23,270 bases of DNA. Source: JBBRLA01 sp038231615 (GTDB lineage: Bacteria; Myxococcota_A; Polyangia; Palsa-1104; JAEUJZ01). Shown here one piece after another: positions 1 through 6,974 of the stretch; positions within the stretch are counted from its first letter, which is position 1, and each line of letters begins with the position of its first letter. Position numbers and translations under genes: made by a program. The stretch spans positions 1 to 23,270 of the forward strand of contig JBBRLA010000042.1 in the NCBI GenBank assembly GCA_038231615.1. The letters run 5' to 3'. Under the pieces are notes generated by a model. That model was not told the DNA's origin and did no database searches. It was given only the letters and a program-made list of their open reading frames with translations.

Positions 1-132
1 ATCGTTGGACCGCGGCGCCTGCGGCGCTTCGCGATCGTTGGACCGCGGCGCCTGCGGCGCTTCGCGATCGTTGGACCGCGGCGCCTGCGGCGCTTCGCGA
101 TCGTTGGACCGCGGCGCCTGCGGCGCTTCGCG
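1..132 (-). repeat. 33-bp tandem repeat, four copies, coding in tex
   Basis: Four exact 33-bp units begin at 1, 34, 67 and 100, with a partial unit to about 136; more may lie beyond the left edge. Each is read on the minus strand as DREAPQAPRSN. The core is an imperfect palindrome: CGCGGCGCC, loop TGC, then GGCGC, a TT bulge and CGCG. It shares its core with the repeat at 8725-8889. Confidence 0.95.
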
Positions 133-2715
133 ATCGTCCCGCGCAGGCTCCCGCGGCGGTGAACGATCTTCCCGCGCCGCCTGGTTCTCCCCGACATCCC
201 GTCCCCGGGGCGGGCGCTCTTCCCGCACAGGCCGCGGCGCCCGTGGTGCAGGCCGCTGCGGGTTCCCTCCCCCCTTGCCCTGCGCGGGCGGTCCGCGCCG
301 ATCGTCCCGCGGCCGCTCGGTCTTTTGCCGCGGCGCCTCCTGCCGCGCCTCCCATTGCGGCGGTCGCCCCCGCGGTGCGTCCCCAGGCTGCCGCGGCGCC
401 TCGGTGGCCGCCTTGATCGACAGGCCGATGCGCCGCCGATCGATGTCCATTTTGACCACCTTCACCTTGACCCGATCGCCGACCTTGACCACCTCCGCCG
501 GGTCCTTGATGAAGCGATGTGCCAGCTCTGAGACATGGGCCAGGCCGTCCTGGTGCACCCCGATGTCGATGAACGCGCCGAAGTTTGTCACGTTGGTGAT
601 GACCCCCGTCAGCACCATCCCCTCCTTCACGTGATCGAACTCGGTCACCTCGGGGTTAAAGCCCACCTCCTCGAACTCCGCCCGCGGGTCCCGCCCGGGC
701 TTTTCCAGCTCGGCCAGGATGTCTCGCAGCGTGGGCTCGCCCCGCCGCTCGTCCACGTAGTGGGACACGTCGATCTTGGCCGCCAGGTCCGAGTTGCCAA
801 TGAGGCCACTCACCTCGACCCCCAGGTCCCGGGCCATCCGCTCGACGACGTCGTAGCTCTCCGGGTGTACCGCCGAGCCGTCCAGCGGGTTCGCGCTCCC
901 GCCATGGATGCGCAGAAAACCCGCCGCCTGCTCGAAAGCCTTGGGCCCCAGCCGCGGCACCGCCAGCAGCTCCTGCCGCGCCTTGAACGGCCCGTTCTGG
1001 GCGCGATACTCCACGATGTTCTTGGCCAGCGTCTCGCCCACCCCGGCCACGTACTGCAGGAGCCGCGGCGACGCCGTGTTCAAGTCCACTCCAACCTGGT
1101 TCACGCAGCTTTCCACCACCTGGTCGAGCTGCTTCTTCAGCGTCGGCTGATGTACGTCGTGCTGATACTGCCCCACGCCGATCGACTTGGGTTCGATCTT
1201 CACCAGCTCGGCCAGCGGGTCTTGCAGCCGCCTGCCGATGGACACCGCCCCCCGGATGGTGATGTCCTGGTCGGGGAGTTCTTCCCGGGCAATCTCCGAG
1301 GCCGAATAAACCGATGCCCCGGCCTCGTTCACCATGATGATCTTGATGCCCACCAGCTTGCCCACGCTGGCGATCTTGCGCACGAACGCTTCGGTTTCAC
1401 GACCTCCGGTGCCATTGCCGATGGCGATGGCCTGGATGCGGTACTGGTTGCACAGGGCCTCGATCTTGCCCGCGCTCTCCAGGCGCCGCACCTCGCTCAT
1501 CGTCGGGAAGATGACGTCGTGCCCCTTCAGGTCGCCCTTCTCGTCGATCAAGGCGATCTTGCAGCCGGTGCGGAAGCCGGGGTCCAGGGCCAGCACCCGC
1601 TTGCCCCCAAGGGGCGACGAGAGCAAGAGGTTCCGCAGGTTCTCGGCGAAGACCCGGATGGCCTCGGCATCGGCGCGCTCACGCAGGATCAGGCGGATGT
1701 CCACCTCGATGGCGGGCTTCAGCAAGCGTTCGCACGCATCGCAGATCGCGGCGTCCAACTCCGAAAGGAGCGCGGCCCTGGGGTTGCGGATGATGATCCG
1801 CCGGGCCAGGTCGAGGGTCGCCAGGCGATCGACCTCCAGGGTCACCTTCAGTACCCCCTCCTTCTCGCCGCGGCGCAGCGCCAGCATGCGGTGGGATGGG
1901 ATGCTCTTGGCCGCCTCTTCATACTCGAAATAGTCGGAGAACTTGGCCCACAGGTCCTCCTTCTCCTTCCTGGCGTCCGCCGCGGCACGCTGTGCCGGCG
2001 ATCGTTCGTTGCCTGGCTCAGGCGCCTCGTCTTCTTCCTTCTTCTTCAGTCCTCGGGAGCGGATGATCCCGCTTTCCAGGGCCAGCGCACGGAGGTTGGC
2101 GCGGACCTCGGCGGTATCGGCGACCCCCTCGGCGACAATGTCCCGGGCGCCGGCGAAGACCGCGTCGGCGTCGGGCAAGGCGTGCTCCTCGCTCAGGAAC
2201 GGAGCAGCCAGCTCGTCGCGAGAGGGGGCGGTGGCCTCCTGTGCCAGGATGCGCTGGGCCAGCGGCAAAAGCCCCTTCTCCCTGGCGATGGTGGCGCGGG
2301 TACGCCGCTTCGGCTTGTAGGGAAGATACAGGTCCTCGAGGTCGGTCTTGGACAGGGTGGCGATGATCTGCCGCAAAAGCCCGGGGGTAAGCTTCTCCTG
2401 TCGGTGGATCTCGTTGAGGATGGTCTCCTTCCGCGAGATCAGCTCCTGCAGGTAGGCACCGCGCTCCTTGATGTTGCCGATCTGGACCTCGTCCAGGCCG
2501 CCGGTCACTTCCTTTCGGTAGCGGGCGACGAAGGGCAGCGTGGCCCCTCCATCAAGCAGCTCCAGGGTGCGCTCGACCTGTCCTCGCTTTAGGGACAGTT
2601 CGTCGGCGACGACCTGTGCGCGGTCGAGGCGGACGTTCCAGGCCAGCGACTGGTCTGCCGTCATGGAGGGCGCCGTGGGGGTCTCTGGGGACGGTCCTTG
2701 AGTCTCGGAGATCAT
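1..2715 (-). CDS. tex: Tex family transcription accessory protein (C-terminus beyond window)
   Basis: Tex is a cytoplasmic nucleic-acid-binding protein linked to transcription. The minus frame is open from 2715 to position 1 (905 codons) with no stop, so the C-terminus lies outside the window. Visible in order: the Tex N-terminal helical region with the family signature YLPYKPKRRTRATIAREKGL; a YqgF/RNase H-like domain from about residue 370 (LALDPGFRTGCKIALID); helix-hairpin-helix repeats at about 543-602; and an S1 RNA-binding domain at about 693-767 (GVITNVTNFGAFIDIG). Typical Tex proteins are about 770-790 residues and end near the S1 domain. This one adds at least 135 residues of Pro/Arg/Gln/Glu-rich, probably disordered tail ending in 11-residue repeats. 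ATG 2715 has no clear Shine-Dalgarno; GTG 2733, preceded by GAGG, is an in-frame alternative. It is divergent from the FHA gene. Family assignment is firm; the start is not. Confidence 0.93.
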   Translation of the reverse strand, partial: MISETQGPSPETPTAPSMTADQSLAWNVRLDRAQVVADELSLKRGQVERTLELLDGGATLPFVARYRKEVTGGLDEVQIGNIKERGAYLQELISRKETILNEIHRQEKLTPGLLRQIIATLSKTDLEDLYLPYKPKRRTRATIAREKGLLPLAQRILAQEATAPSRDELAAPFLSEEHALPDADAVFAGARDIVAEGVADTAEVRANLRALALESGIIRSRGLKKKEEDEAPEPGNERSPAQRAAADARKEKEDLWAKFSDYFEYEEAAKSIPSHRMLALRRGEKEGVLKVTLEVDRLATLDLARRIIIRNPRAALLSELDAAICDACERLLKPAIEVDIRLILRERADAEAIRVFAENLRNLLLSSPLGGKRVLALDPGFRTGCKIALIDEKGDLKGHDVIFPTMSEVRRLESAGKIEALCNQYRIQAIAIGNGTGGRETEAFVRKIASVGKLVGIKIIMVNEAGASVYSASEIAREELPDQDITIRGAVSIGRRLQDPLAELVKIEPKSIGVGQYQHDVHQPTLKKQLDQVVESCVNQVGVDLNTASPRLLQYVAGVGETLAKNIVEYRAQNGPFKARQELLAVPRLGPKAFEQAAGFLRIHGGSANPLDGSAVHPESYDVVERMARDLGVEVSGLIGNSDLAAKIDVSHYVDERRGEPTLRDILAELEKPGRDPRAEFEEVGFNPEVTEFDHVKEGMVLTGVITNVTNFGAFIDIGVHQDGLAHVSELAHRFIKDPAEVVKVGDRVKVKVVKMDIDRRRIGLSIKAATEAPRQPGDAPRGRPPQWEARQEAPRQKTERPRDDRRGPPAQGKGGGNPQRPAPRAPRPVREERPPRGRDVGENQAAREDRSPPREPARDDREAPQAPRSNDREAPQAPRSNDREAPQAPRSNDREAPQAPRSND

Positions 2716-2766
2716 GGCGAGTTTGAGGTACACCAGATCCTCGTCGAGAATCAAGATGGATTGCGC

Positions 2767-2772
2767 TAAAAT
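2767..2772 (+). promoter_or_regulatory. Possible -10 box TAAAAT in the tex/FHA divergent gap
   Basis: TAAAAT lies 6 nt before an ATG (2779), the spacing expected for a leaderless transcript. No convincing -35 element is visible. It could drive the short ORF 2779-2907 and the FHA gene as one transcript. This is inference from spacing only. Confidence 0.3.
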
Positions 2773-2778
2773 GCCGAC

Positions 2779-2907
2779 ATGCCAAATGTGGCCCTCACGG
2801 CCCTGCGTCCAATCGCCCCTGCGATCTCGTCCCCGATCGATGGTTGTCGCCAAGGTCCTTGCCGACGATCCGGTGGGGCTTCGGGTCGCCTCGCGGAGAG
2901 GGCGTAG
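2779..2907 (+). CDS. Possible 42-codon leader ORF upstream of the FHA gene
   Basis: ATG 2779 opens a 42-residue reading frame ending at TAG 2905-2907, 9 bp before the FHA start and in the same frame. It begins MPNVALTALRP and matches no family I recognise. The only support is a TAAAAT box six bases upstream, which would make the ATG the first base of the message, and the position just before a gene with a rather distant Shine-Dalgarno. It may be a regulatory leader peptide, or simply open by chance in GC-rich DNA. There is no composition or homology argument either way. Confidence 0.2.
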   Translation: MPNVALTALRPIAPAISSPIDGCRQGPCRRSGGASGRLAERA

Positions 2908-2916
2908 GCACGGCGC

Positions 2917-4152
2917 ATGGGCAGGTTCCGGCTGCGCCTTCGGGCCACGGAGATCAACCTCCCGATGGGGGAGGTTCTGATCGGCAGGGGTCCGGAGTGT
3001 TTCCTCCGGATCAACGAACCAATGGTGTCCCGGCGCCACGCGCGGCTGCGCATCTCGCCAGACCGGGTGCTGCTGGAGGACCTGGGCAGCCGCAACGGAT
3101 CGCAGGTCAACGGCGTTGGCGTCAGCGAACTGGTGGCGCTCACTCCCGGGGACCTCATCGCCATCGGTACCCAGCAGTTCACCCTAGAGTACGAGGAACC
3201 GTCGCAGCGGGAGCCCACCGGACAGCACGAAGTGCGGGATTTCTCGTCTCCCTCATCCAGCTCGGGGGGATTGGGGAACGTCCCGGTGGCCTTCGGCTCG
3301 GCAGTTTCTGGGCCGACGATCACCGCGACAGCGGCCAGCTTCCAGAACGCCCTGTCTCGGGAGAGCGGGCGCCCCGGGGCCTCGTCCATGAGCCCCCAGG
3401 CCCCACGGGGGCCCTCGACCATGAGCCCTTCGGGCACGCGCCTGCCTGGCTCTTCTATTAGTGGCAGTGGCAGTGGGGCCAACTCGGGCGCCGCGAGCAG
3501 CTTCAGCGGGGCCCGTTCCGTCCCATCGGGGACGCAGGGCACGGAGGCGGGAGTGCCCTTGCCCCAATTCAGCGGGTCGTCCAGCGGACCCACCAGCGGT
3601 GGATTGGTCTCCTCCCTGGGCAGCGGAGGCTATGCCTCCCTGGGAAGCTGTAGCAATTGCGGGGCGCCTCAGGGAGACGCATCGGTCTGCCCCCGCTGCG
3701 GCCAGCCCTACCGCAGCGACTTCGGCGATCCGGCCACGACCAGTGGGCGGGCCTCGTCCTTCCAGCTCTTCTGGGGGCTGTCCGACAAAGTGCTGGCCAT
3801 GGGACGGGTGGACGAAGCTGAACGGATGATGGGTCCGCGGCTGGAGGAACTGCTCCAGCGAGCCGAGGCGCGGGATGTGCCCGACGAGGCCGCTATTGGC
3901 GAGGCACTTCGTCGGGCGCTGCGGCTGGCGGCGGCGACCCGACGCGATCGATGGTTCGCGTTCCTTTTCGACTATGGACGAGCCTGCAACTACCGTATGC
4001 CTCTGGTCTTCATAGATGAAGTATACGCGCACATGTTCACGTGCCGCCCCTCCGTGGGACCTCATATTCAAGGCTATGTGCAGTCTCTGGCAGCGGAAGA
4101 GCCGCTCATCTTGAGGCTGGTGGCCCTCCGAAAGCTGTGTCGGGAAGGGTAG
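2917..4152 (+). CDS. FHA domain protein with internal zinc ribbon
   Basis: The 411-residue protein is predicted cytoplasmic, with no signal peptide or membrane segment. Residues 1 to about 90 form an FHA phosphothreonine-recognition domain with the expected binding residues: G23-R24, S38 and H41 (SRRH), and N60-G61. Residues about 100-240 are a Ser/Gly/Pro-rich low-complexity linker. A four-cysteine zinc ribbon follows (C245, C248, C258, C261; CSNC and CPRC). The C-terminal 140 residues look helical and begin with a FQLFWGLSDKVLAMGRVDEAERMM stretch, which resembles a helical repeat; I do not recognise the domain. By analogy with FHA proteins it probably binds a Ser/Thr-kinase-phosphorylated partner, but no kinase is in the window. 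An in-frame stop at 2905 makes ATG 2917 the first ATG. A GGAGAGGG stretch at 2895-2902 may be the Shine-Dalgarno, though its spacing is long (14 nt). FHA and ribbon calls are strong; the role is unknown. Confidence 0.88.
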   Translation: MGRFRLRLRATEINLPMGEVLIGRGPECFLRINEPMVSRRHARLRISPDRVLLEDLGSRNGSQVNGVGVSELVALTPGDLIAIGTQQFTLEYEEPSQREPTGQHEVRDFSSPSSSSGGLGNVPVAFGSAVSGPTITATAASFQNALSRESGRPGASSMSPQAPRGPSTMSPSGTRLPGSSISGSGSGANSGAASSFSGARSVPSGTQGTEAGVPLPQFSGSSSGPTSGGLVSSLGSGGYASLGSCSNCGAPQGDASVCPRCGQPYRSDFGDPATTSGRASSFQLFWGLSDKVLAMGRVDEAERMMGPRLEELLQRAEARDVPDEAAIGEALRRALRLAAATRRDRWFAFLFDYGRACNYRMPLVFIDEVYAHMFTCRPSVGPHIQGYVQSLAAEEPLILRLVALRKLCREG

Positions 4153-4181
4153 CCAGGACCATGGAAGACCCTGAACTTGGG

Positions 4182-4259
4182 CGATCGGTCAAAAAAAGCG
4201 CCGATCGGCAAAAAATTATCTACAAGTAGAAATTTACAGCCAAACAAGAATGGTATATT
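4182..4259 (+). promoter_or_regulatory. Promoter region with A-tracts upstream of the zinc-motif gene
   Basis: The 184-bp gap after the FHA gene is strikingly AT-rich for this window. TTTACA (4233-4238) and TATATT (4254-4259) are separated by 15 bp, slightly short for a sigma-70 promoter. Upstream are two near-direct repeats, CGATCGG(T)C followed by A-tracts (4182-4197 and 4202-4215), placed where an UP element or operator would lie. The predicted leader is about 70 nt and contains the hairpin at 4275-4289. Confidence 0.45.
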
Positions 4260-4274
4260 TCTTCCGTAAGGTTG

Positions 4275-4289
4275 ATCGCGCAGCGCGAT
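4275..4289 (+). other. Short palindrome in the leader of the zinc-motif gene
   Basis: ATCGCGC and GCGCGAT are 7-bp inverted arms around a single A, directly after GTTG. It begins like the other palindromic elements in the window (GATCGCG). Its loop is too tight for all seven pairs, so it may form a 5-bp RNA stem or act as a DNA-binding palindrome. Confidence 0.4.
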
Positions 4290-4336
4290 TATCGCTTGCC
4301 CCGTAAACTGGGCTTGCCGCAGGAGAAGATGAGCAG

Positions 4337-4852
4337 ATGCCTCGTAAGAAGGTGAATTCGAACGGACAGGGTACCGAATCGCTGGCCATTCATGGACGCA
4401 TCACGGATGCGGCGCGATCGTTCGCGCAGGAGATCCTCCGCATCCTCGGATCGTCCACGTTGGCTGAGTTGACGGCGGTGAGCCAGGGGGGGGGGCTCCT
4501 ATCGAATGAAGATCGGGTGGCTTACAGCCGGACCATCGAGCTGAAGCGCCAGGGCGGTACGCGTCCGGTGCAATGCCCGGTGTCCGACTGCAAGCAGCCG
4601 GGCGTCCGCGCCAAGATGAACTTCTGCCACGGGCACTTCAGGTCGATGTCTCGACCGGAGCGGGTCCGCATGCGGGAGTCGCAGCGGGCCGCCCAGCTGG
4701 TCGAGGCGGAGGAGGAGAAGATGGTCGCCGCCGCCGCCGCCGCCGGGGTGCCACCGCCCGCGCCGTTGACGATCAAGCAGATCGCCAAGGCCGAGAAGGC
4801 TGCCAAGGCCGAGAAGGCCAACCGGCGGCTGGGCCAGTCGGCTCGCGCCTGA
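4337..4852 (+). CDS. Small zinc-motif protein of unknown function
   Basis: The 171-residue product has a basic N-terminus (MPRKK), a helical segment around residues 25-45, and a metal-binding motif C80-x4-C85-x11-C97-x2-H100 followed by FR. This C-x4-C...C-x2-H spacing resembles the small Cys/His modules found in phage HNH nucleases and other DNA-associated proteins, but no HNH catalytic motif is visible. The C-terminus contains an alanine run (GCC repeats near 4728-4746) and the repetitive KAEKAAKAEK, probably a charged helix. AGGAG at 4321-4325 is 11 nt from the ATG and supports the start. A run of ten G (4486-4495) sits in codons 50-53, upstream of the metal motif, so a slip would remove it. 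The TGA stop overlaps the first of the downstream 23-bp repeats. I do not recognise the family; nucleic-acid binding is only an inference. Confidence 0.75.
   Translation: MPRKKVNSNGQGTESLAIHGRITDAARSFAQEILRILGSSTLAELTAVSQGGGLLSNEDRVAYSRTIELKRQGGTRPVQCPVSDCKQPGVRAKMNFCHGHFRSMSRPERVRMRESQRAAQLVEAEEEKMVAAAAAAGVPPPAPLTIKQIAKAEKAAKAEKANRRLGQSARA
4486..4495 (+). repeat. G10 homopolymer inside a coding region
   Basis: Ten consecutive G in the zinc-motif gene, encoding the end of Gln and Gly-Gly-Gly. The tract is long enough for slipped-strand length changes, each of which would shift the frame before the Cys/His motif. A sequencing-length error is also possible. Confidence 0.9.
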
Positions 4853-4926
4853 TTAATCACCGCGGCGCTTCGCGCTTAGCGATAAATCACCGCAGTGCTT
4901 TGCGATAAATCACCGCAGCGCTTCGT
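4851..4926 (+). repeat. Three imperfect 23-bp repeats after the zinc-motif gene
   Basis: Units at 4851-4873, 4881-4903 and 4904-4926 share the pattern GATAAATCACCGC, then a purine, G, a pyrimidine and GCTT. A 7-bp spacer follows the first. Unit 1 contains ACCGCGGCGCTTCGCG, which is the core of the 33-bp coding repeats minus nine bases, so the two families look related. Unit 3 supplies the left arm of the terminator. Confidence 0.8.
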
Positions 4927-4935
4927 GATTTTTTT
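4907..4935 (+). terminator. Rho-independent terminator of the zinc-motif gene
   Basis: AAATCAC (4907-4913) pairs with GTGATTT (4925-4931) around an 11-nt loop containing AGCGCT, and a run of seven T (4929-4935) follows on the plus strand. It lies 55 bp past the stop codon and is built from the last 23-bp repeat. Confidence 0.75.
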
Positions 4936-4945
4936 GAGGCCGGTG

Positions 4946-4974
4946 TGCCCATCCAGACTCACTCTGGATGGGCA
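4946..4974. terminator. 12-bp perfect hairpin between convergent genes
   Basis: TGCCCATCCAGA (4946-4957) and TCTGGATGGGCA (4963-4974) are exact complements around a 5-nt loop. The hairpin sits 16 bp beyond the pabB stop on the minus strand. Neither side has an adjacent T-run, so it may terminate poorly or protect the 3' end of the minus-strand operon message. Confidence 0.55.
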
Positions 4975-4990
4975 TGGCCGACGCCAGCCC

Positions 4991-6349
4991 TCATGCCATC
5001 GCTCGCAGGAACGCTGCGGCCTTCACCTCGGTCTCCTCCCATTCTTCCTCGGGGGTCGATCCAAGCACGATGCCCCCACCCACGGAGAGCAAGAGTTCGT
5101 CGTCTCGGACTACCGCAGTGCGGATGCACAGGGCCAGTTCGGCAAGGGTGGCGGAGAAAAAGCCGAGCGCACCATAGAAGGGGCCCCGGCGTACCGGCTC
5201 CAGTTCATCTATGATCTCCATCGCCCGCACTTTGGGCGCCCCGGTGATCGAACCGCCGGGGAACAGCGCGGCCAGTAGGTCAGCCAGGCCGGTGCCGGGC
5301 AGCATGCGCGCTCGCACCGAGGACACCAGATGGTGCACCGTGGGCAGGCTGACCAGACGCGGCGCCTCGTCCGCATTGACGGAACCGGTGACGGCGACCC
5401 GCCCCAGATCGTTTCGCAGCAGGTCCACGATCATCAGGTGCTCCGCCCGGTCCTTTTCAGCCGCAAACAGCGTCTCCGCTAGCGCCCGATCTCGCGCCGG
5501 GTCCGGGTCGCGGCGGCGGGTCCCCTTGATCGGCCGGGTCTCGACCCGACCCAGGTGGGGACCGGCGAAGTTGGCCCGAAGCAAAAGCTCCGGGGAGTTC
5601 GAGAGCAGGACCGGCGCAGGTCCTCCCACGGCCGGCGGGTCCAGGCGAAGGTAGGCCCCCAGGGGGGCCGGCGCCATCGCCCGCAGCCGCAGATACAGGG
5701 GCAGGGCCTGCTCCACCCGCACCCGGGCGCACAGGCGGTGGCACAGGTTGACCTGGTAGCAGTCGCCGGCCAGAAGATACTCCCGCACCCGCCGCACCCG
5801 GCGGCAGTACTCGTCTTTGGAGGTCTCGAATCGGACGGCCCCCAGGGTGCCCGACCCCGAGGCCGGCGGCGGCGGCGCCAACAAACGTCGGCGCAGGCGG
5901 CCGGCGGCATCTTCCGAGGTGGCCAGGATCATCGATTCCTCGGTGACCCTATCGTGGCGATAGACCGCGTCATAACCCCCCAAATCGATCGGCAGCAGCC
6001 CCAGATCATCTGGGCGATCCCGGGGCGGCAAGCGTTCCACGGATCGCCCCACATCGTACCCGAGCAGGCCCACCGCGATCAGCGGGCCCCATCCAGCCAG
6101 GCACTGCTGCAGCCGTAAAAGGGGCGGCGCCTGCGCCCGCCGGCCCAGTCCCCCGGGAAGCGGCCCATCCAGCAGCCGATCGACGTAGCGGGCCACCGGA
6201 TCGCAACCGCCATAGCTGTACCGCCCCAGCCCATCGGCATCGGCGGCGCCATCCAGTAAAAAAGGGCGCTCGCCGCGGCACAGGAGACGCAACGCCTCGT
6301 CGGGCAGCAGGGCCCTTCCAGAGATCGGATAGACCCCAAGGTGCCTCAT
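4991..6349 (-). CDS. pabB: Aminodeoxychorismate synthase component I
   Basis: PabB uses chorismate and ammonia from a PabA glutaminase to make 4-amino-4-deoxychorismate, the precursor of p-aminobenzoate for folate. The product is 452 residues, the usual PabB length. The chorismate-binding C-terminal domain shows DLLRNDLGR, FPGGSITGAPKVRAMEII and GGGIVLGSTPEEEWEE. The motif RPIKGT with Lys275 separates PabB (lysine) from anthranilate synthase TrpE (PIAGT). No PabA or PabC domain is fused and neither gene is in the window. The ATG overlaps the pgsA stop (ATGA, 6346-6349) and has no clear Shine-Dalgarno, so translation is probably coupled. It is the last gene of the TPR-pgsA-pabB operon, ending next to the hairpin at 4946-4974. 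Confidence 0.93.
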   Translation of the reverse strand: MRHLGVYPISGRALLPDEALRLLCRGERPFLLDGAADADGLGRYSYGGCDPVARYVDRLLDGPLPGGLGRRAQAPPLLRLQQCLAGWGPLIAVGLLGYDVGRSVERLPPRDRPDDLGLLPIDLGGYDAVYRHDRVTEESMILATSEDAAGRLRRRLLAPPPPASGSGTLGAVRFETSKDEYCRRVRRVREYLLAGDCYQVNLCHRLCARVRVEQALPLYLRLRAMAPAPLGAYLRLDPPAVGGPAPVLLSNSPELLLRANFAGPHLGRVETRPIKGTRRRDPDPARDRALAETLFAAEKDRAEHLMIVDLLRNDLGRVAVTGSVNADEAPRLVSLPTVHHLVSSVRARMLPGTGLADLLAALFPGGSITGAPKVRAMEIIDELEPVRRGPFYGALGFFSATLAELALCIRTAVVRDDELLLSVGGGIVLGSTPEEEWEETEVKAAAFLRAMA

Positions 6350-6972
6350 CCGCTATCGCGGGCGGCCCCATAGACCGTGTGGGCGAAGAGGCGCACATAA
6401 CCGATAGCCGACACCACCGACACCACCAGCGCCCCCCGCAGCACCCAGATGCCGACGTCGTGAAAATCGACCTCGCGATGCAATCCCAGCACCGGGTAGC
6501 GAAAATGGATCAGCAAGAACATGGTCCCCACCATCTGCAGGGCGGTCTTTTGCTTGCCCTGCTGGCTGGCCGCCATCACCAGCCCCTCCGACGAGGCGAT
6601 CGAACGCAACCCCTGGATAAGCAGCTCCCGCGCCAAAAGCGCCACCACCAGCCACGCCTCACAGCGCCCCATCGCTGCCATGTAGACCAGCACCCCGGTC
6701 ACCAGCAGCTTGTCCGCCAGCGGGTCCAAAAATTGCCCCAGGATCGACACCTGCCGTCGCCGCCGCGCCAGCCACCCATCCAGGAGATCTGTCACCGCCG
6801 CGACAATATAAAGCAGGCATGCCAGGTACGAGCGAACCGCCGAATAATTGTCCATCAGCCCGAGGATCGCCGGCACCAGCGCGATCCTCATGAGGGTCAG
6901 CAGGTTGGGGAGATTGGTGAACTCGTCACGGAGCCGTGCCCCGGACTGGGGAGCGGCGGGCCCGGCGCTCAC
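6346..6972 (-). CDS. pgsA: CDP-diacylglycerol-glycerol-3-phosphate 3-phosphatidyltransferase
   Basis: This integral membrane enzyme makes phosphatidylglycerol phosphate from CDP-diacylglycerol and glycerol-3-phosphate, the committed step to phosphatidylglycerol and cardiolipin. The CDP-alcohol phosphatidyltransferase motif is complete: D62, D65-G66, A69-R70, G79, D83, D87. The N-terminal NLPNLLTLMRI is typical of PgsA, and several hydrophobic segments follow. I chose GTG 6972, two bases after the upstream stop (TAG-CG-GTG), because AAGGGG at 6981-6986 is spaced 8 nt and it gives 208 residues, close to the family norm. Upstream in-frame ATGs would run far into the TPR gene. Related synthases such as phosphatidylserine synthase are less likely because of the PgsA-like N-terminus. 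Confidence 0.9.
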   Translation of the reverse strand: MSAGPAAPQSGARLRDEFTNLPNLLTLMRIALVPAILGLMDNYSAVRSYLACLLYIVAAVTDLLDGWLARRRRQVSILGQFLDPLADKLLVTGVLVYMAAMGRCEAWLVVALLARELLIQGLRSIASSEGLVMAASQQGKQKTALQMVGTMFLLIHFRYPVLGLHREVDFHDVGIWVLRGALVVSVVSAIGYVRLFAHTVYGAARDSG

Positions 6973-6974
6973 CG

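Noticed and set aside
1..132. CRISPR array
   Set aside because: The 33-bp units are fully repetitive with no variable spacers, lie within a coding frame, and no cas gene is present.
535..2592. Plus-strand open frame of 685 codons
   Set aside because: It is antisense to tex, whose minus-strand translation has clear YqgF, HhH and S1 motifs; this frame has no recognisable domain and is open through GC bias.
4161..4229. 22-codon ORF starting MEDPELGRSV after the FHA gene
   Set aside because: AGGA lies too close to the ATG and the frame covers promoter-like A-tracts; nothing supports translation.
4337..4852. HNH nuclease
   Set aside because: The Cys/His motif resembles the zinc module of some HNH proteins, but no HNH catalytic motif follows.
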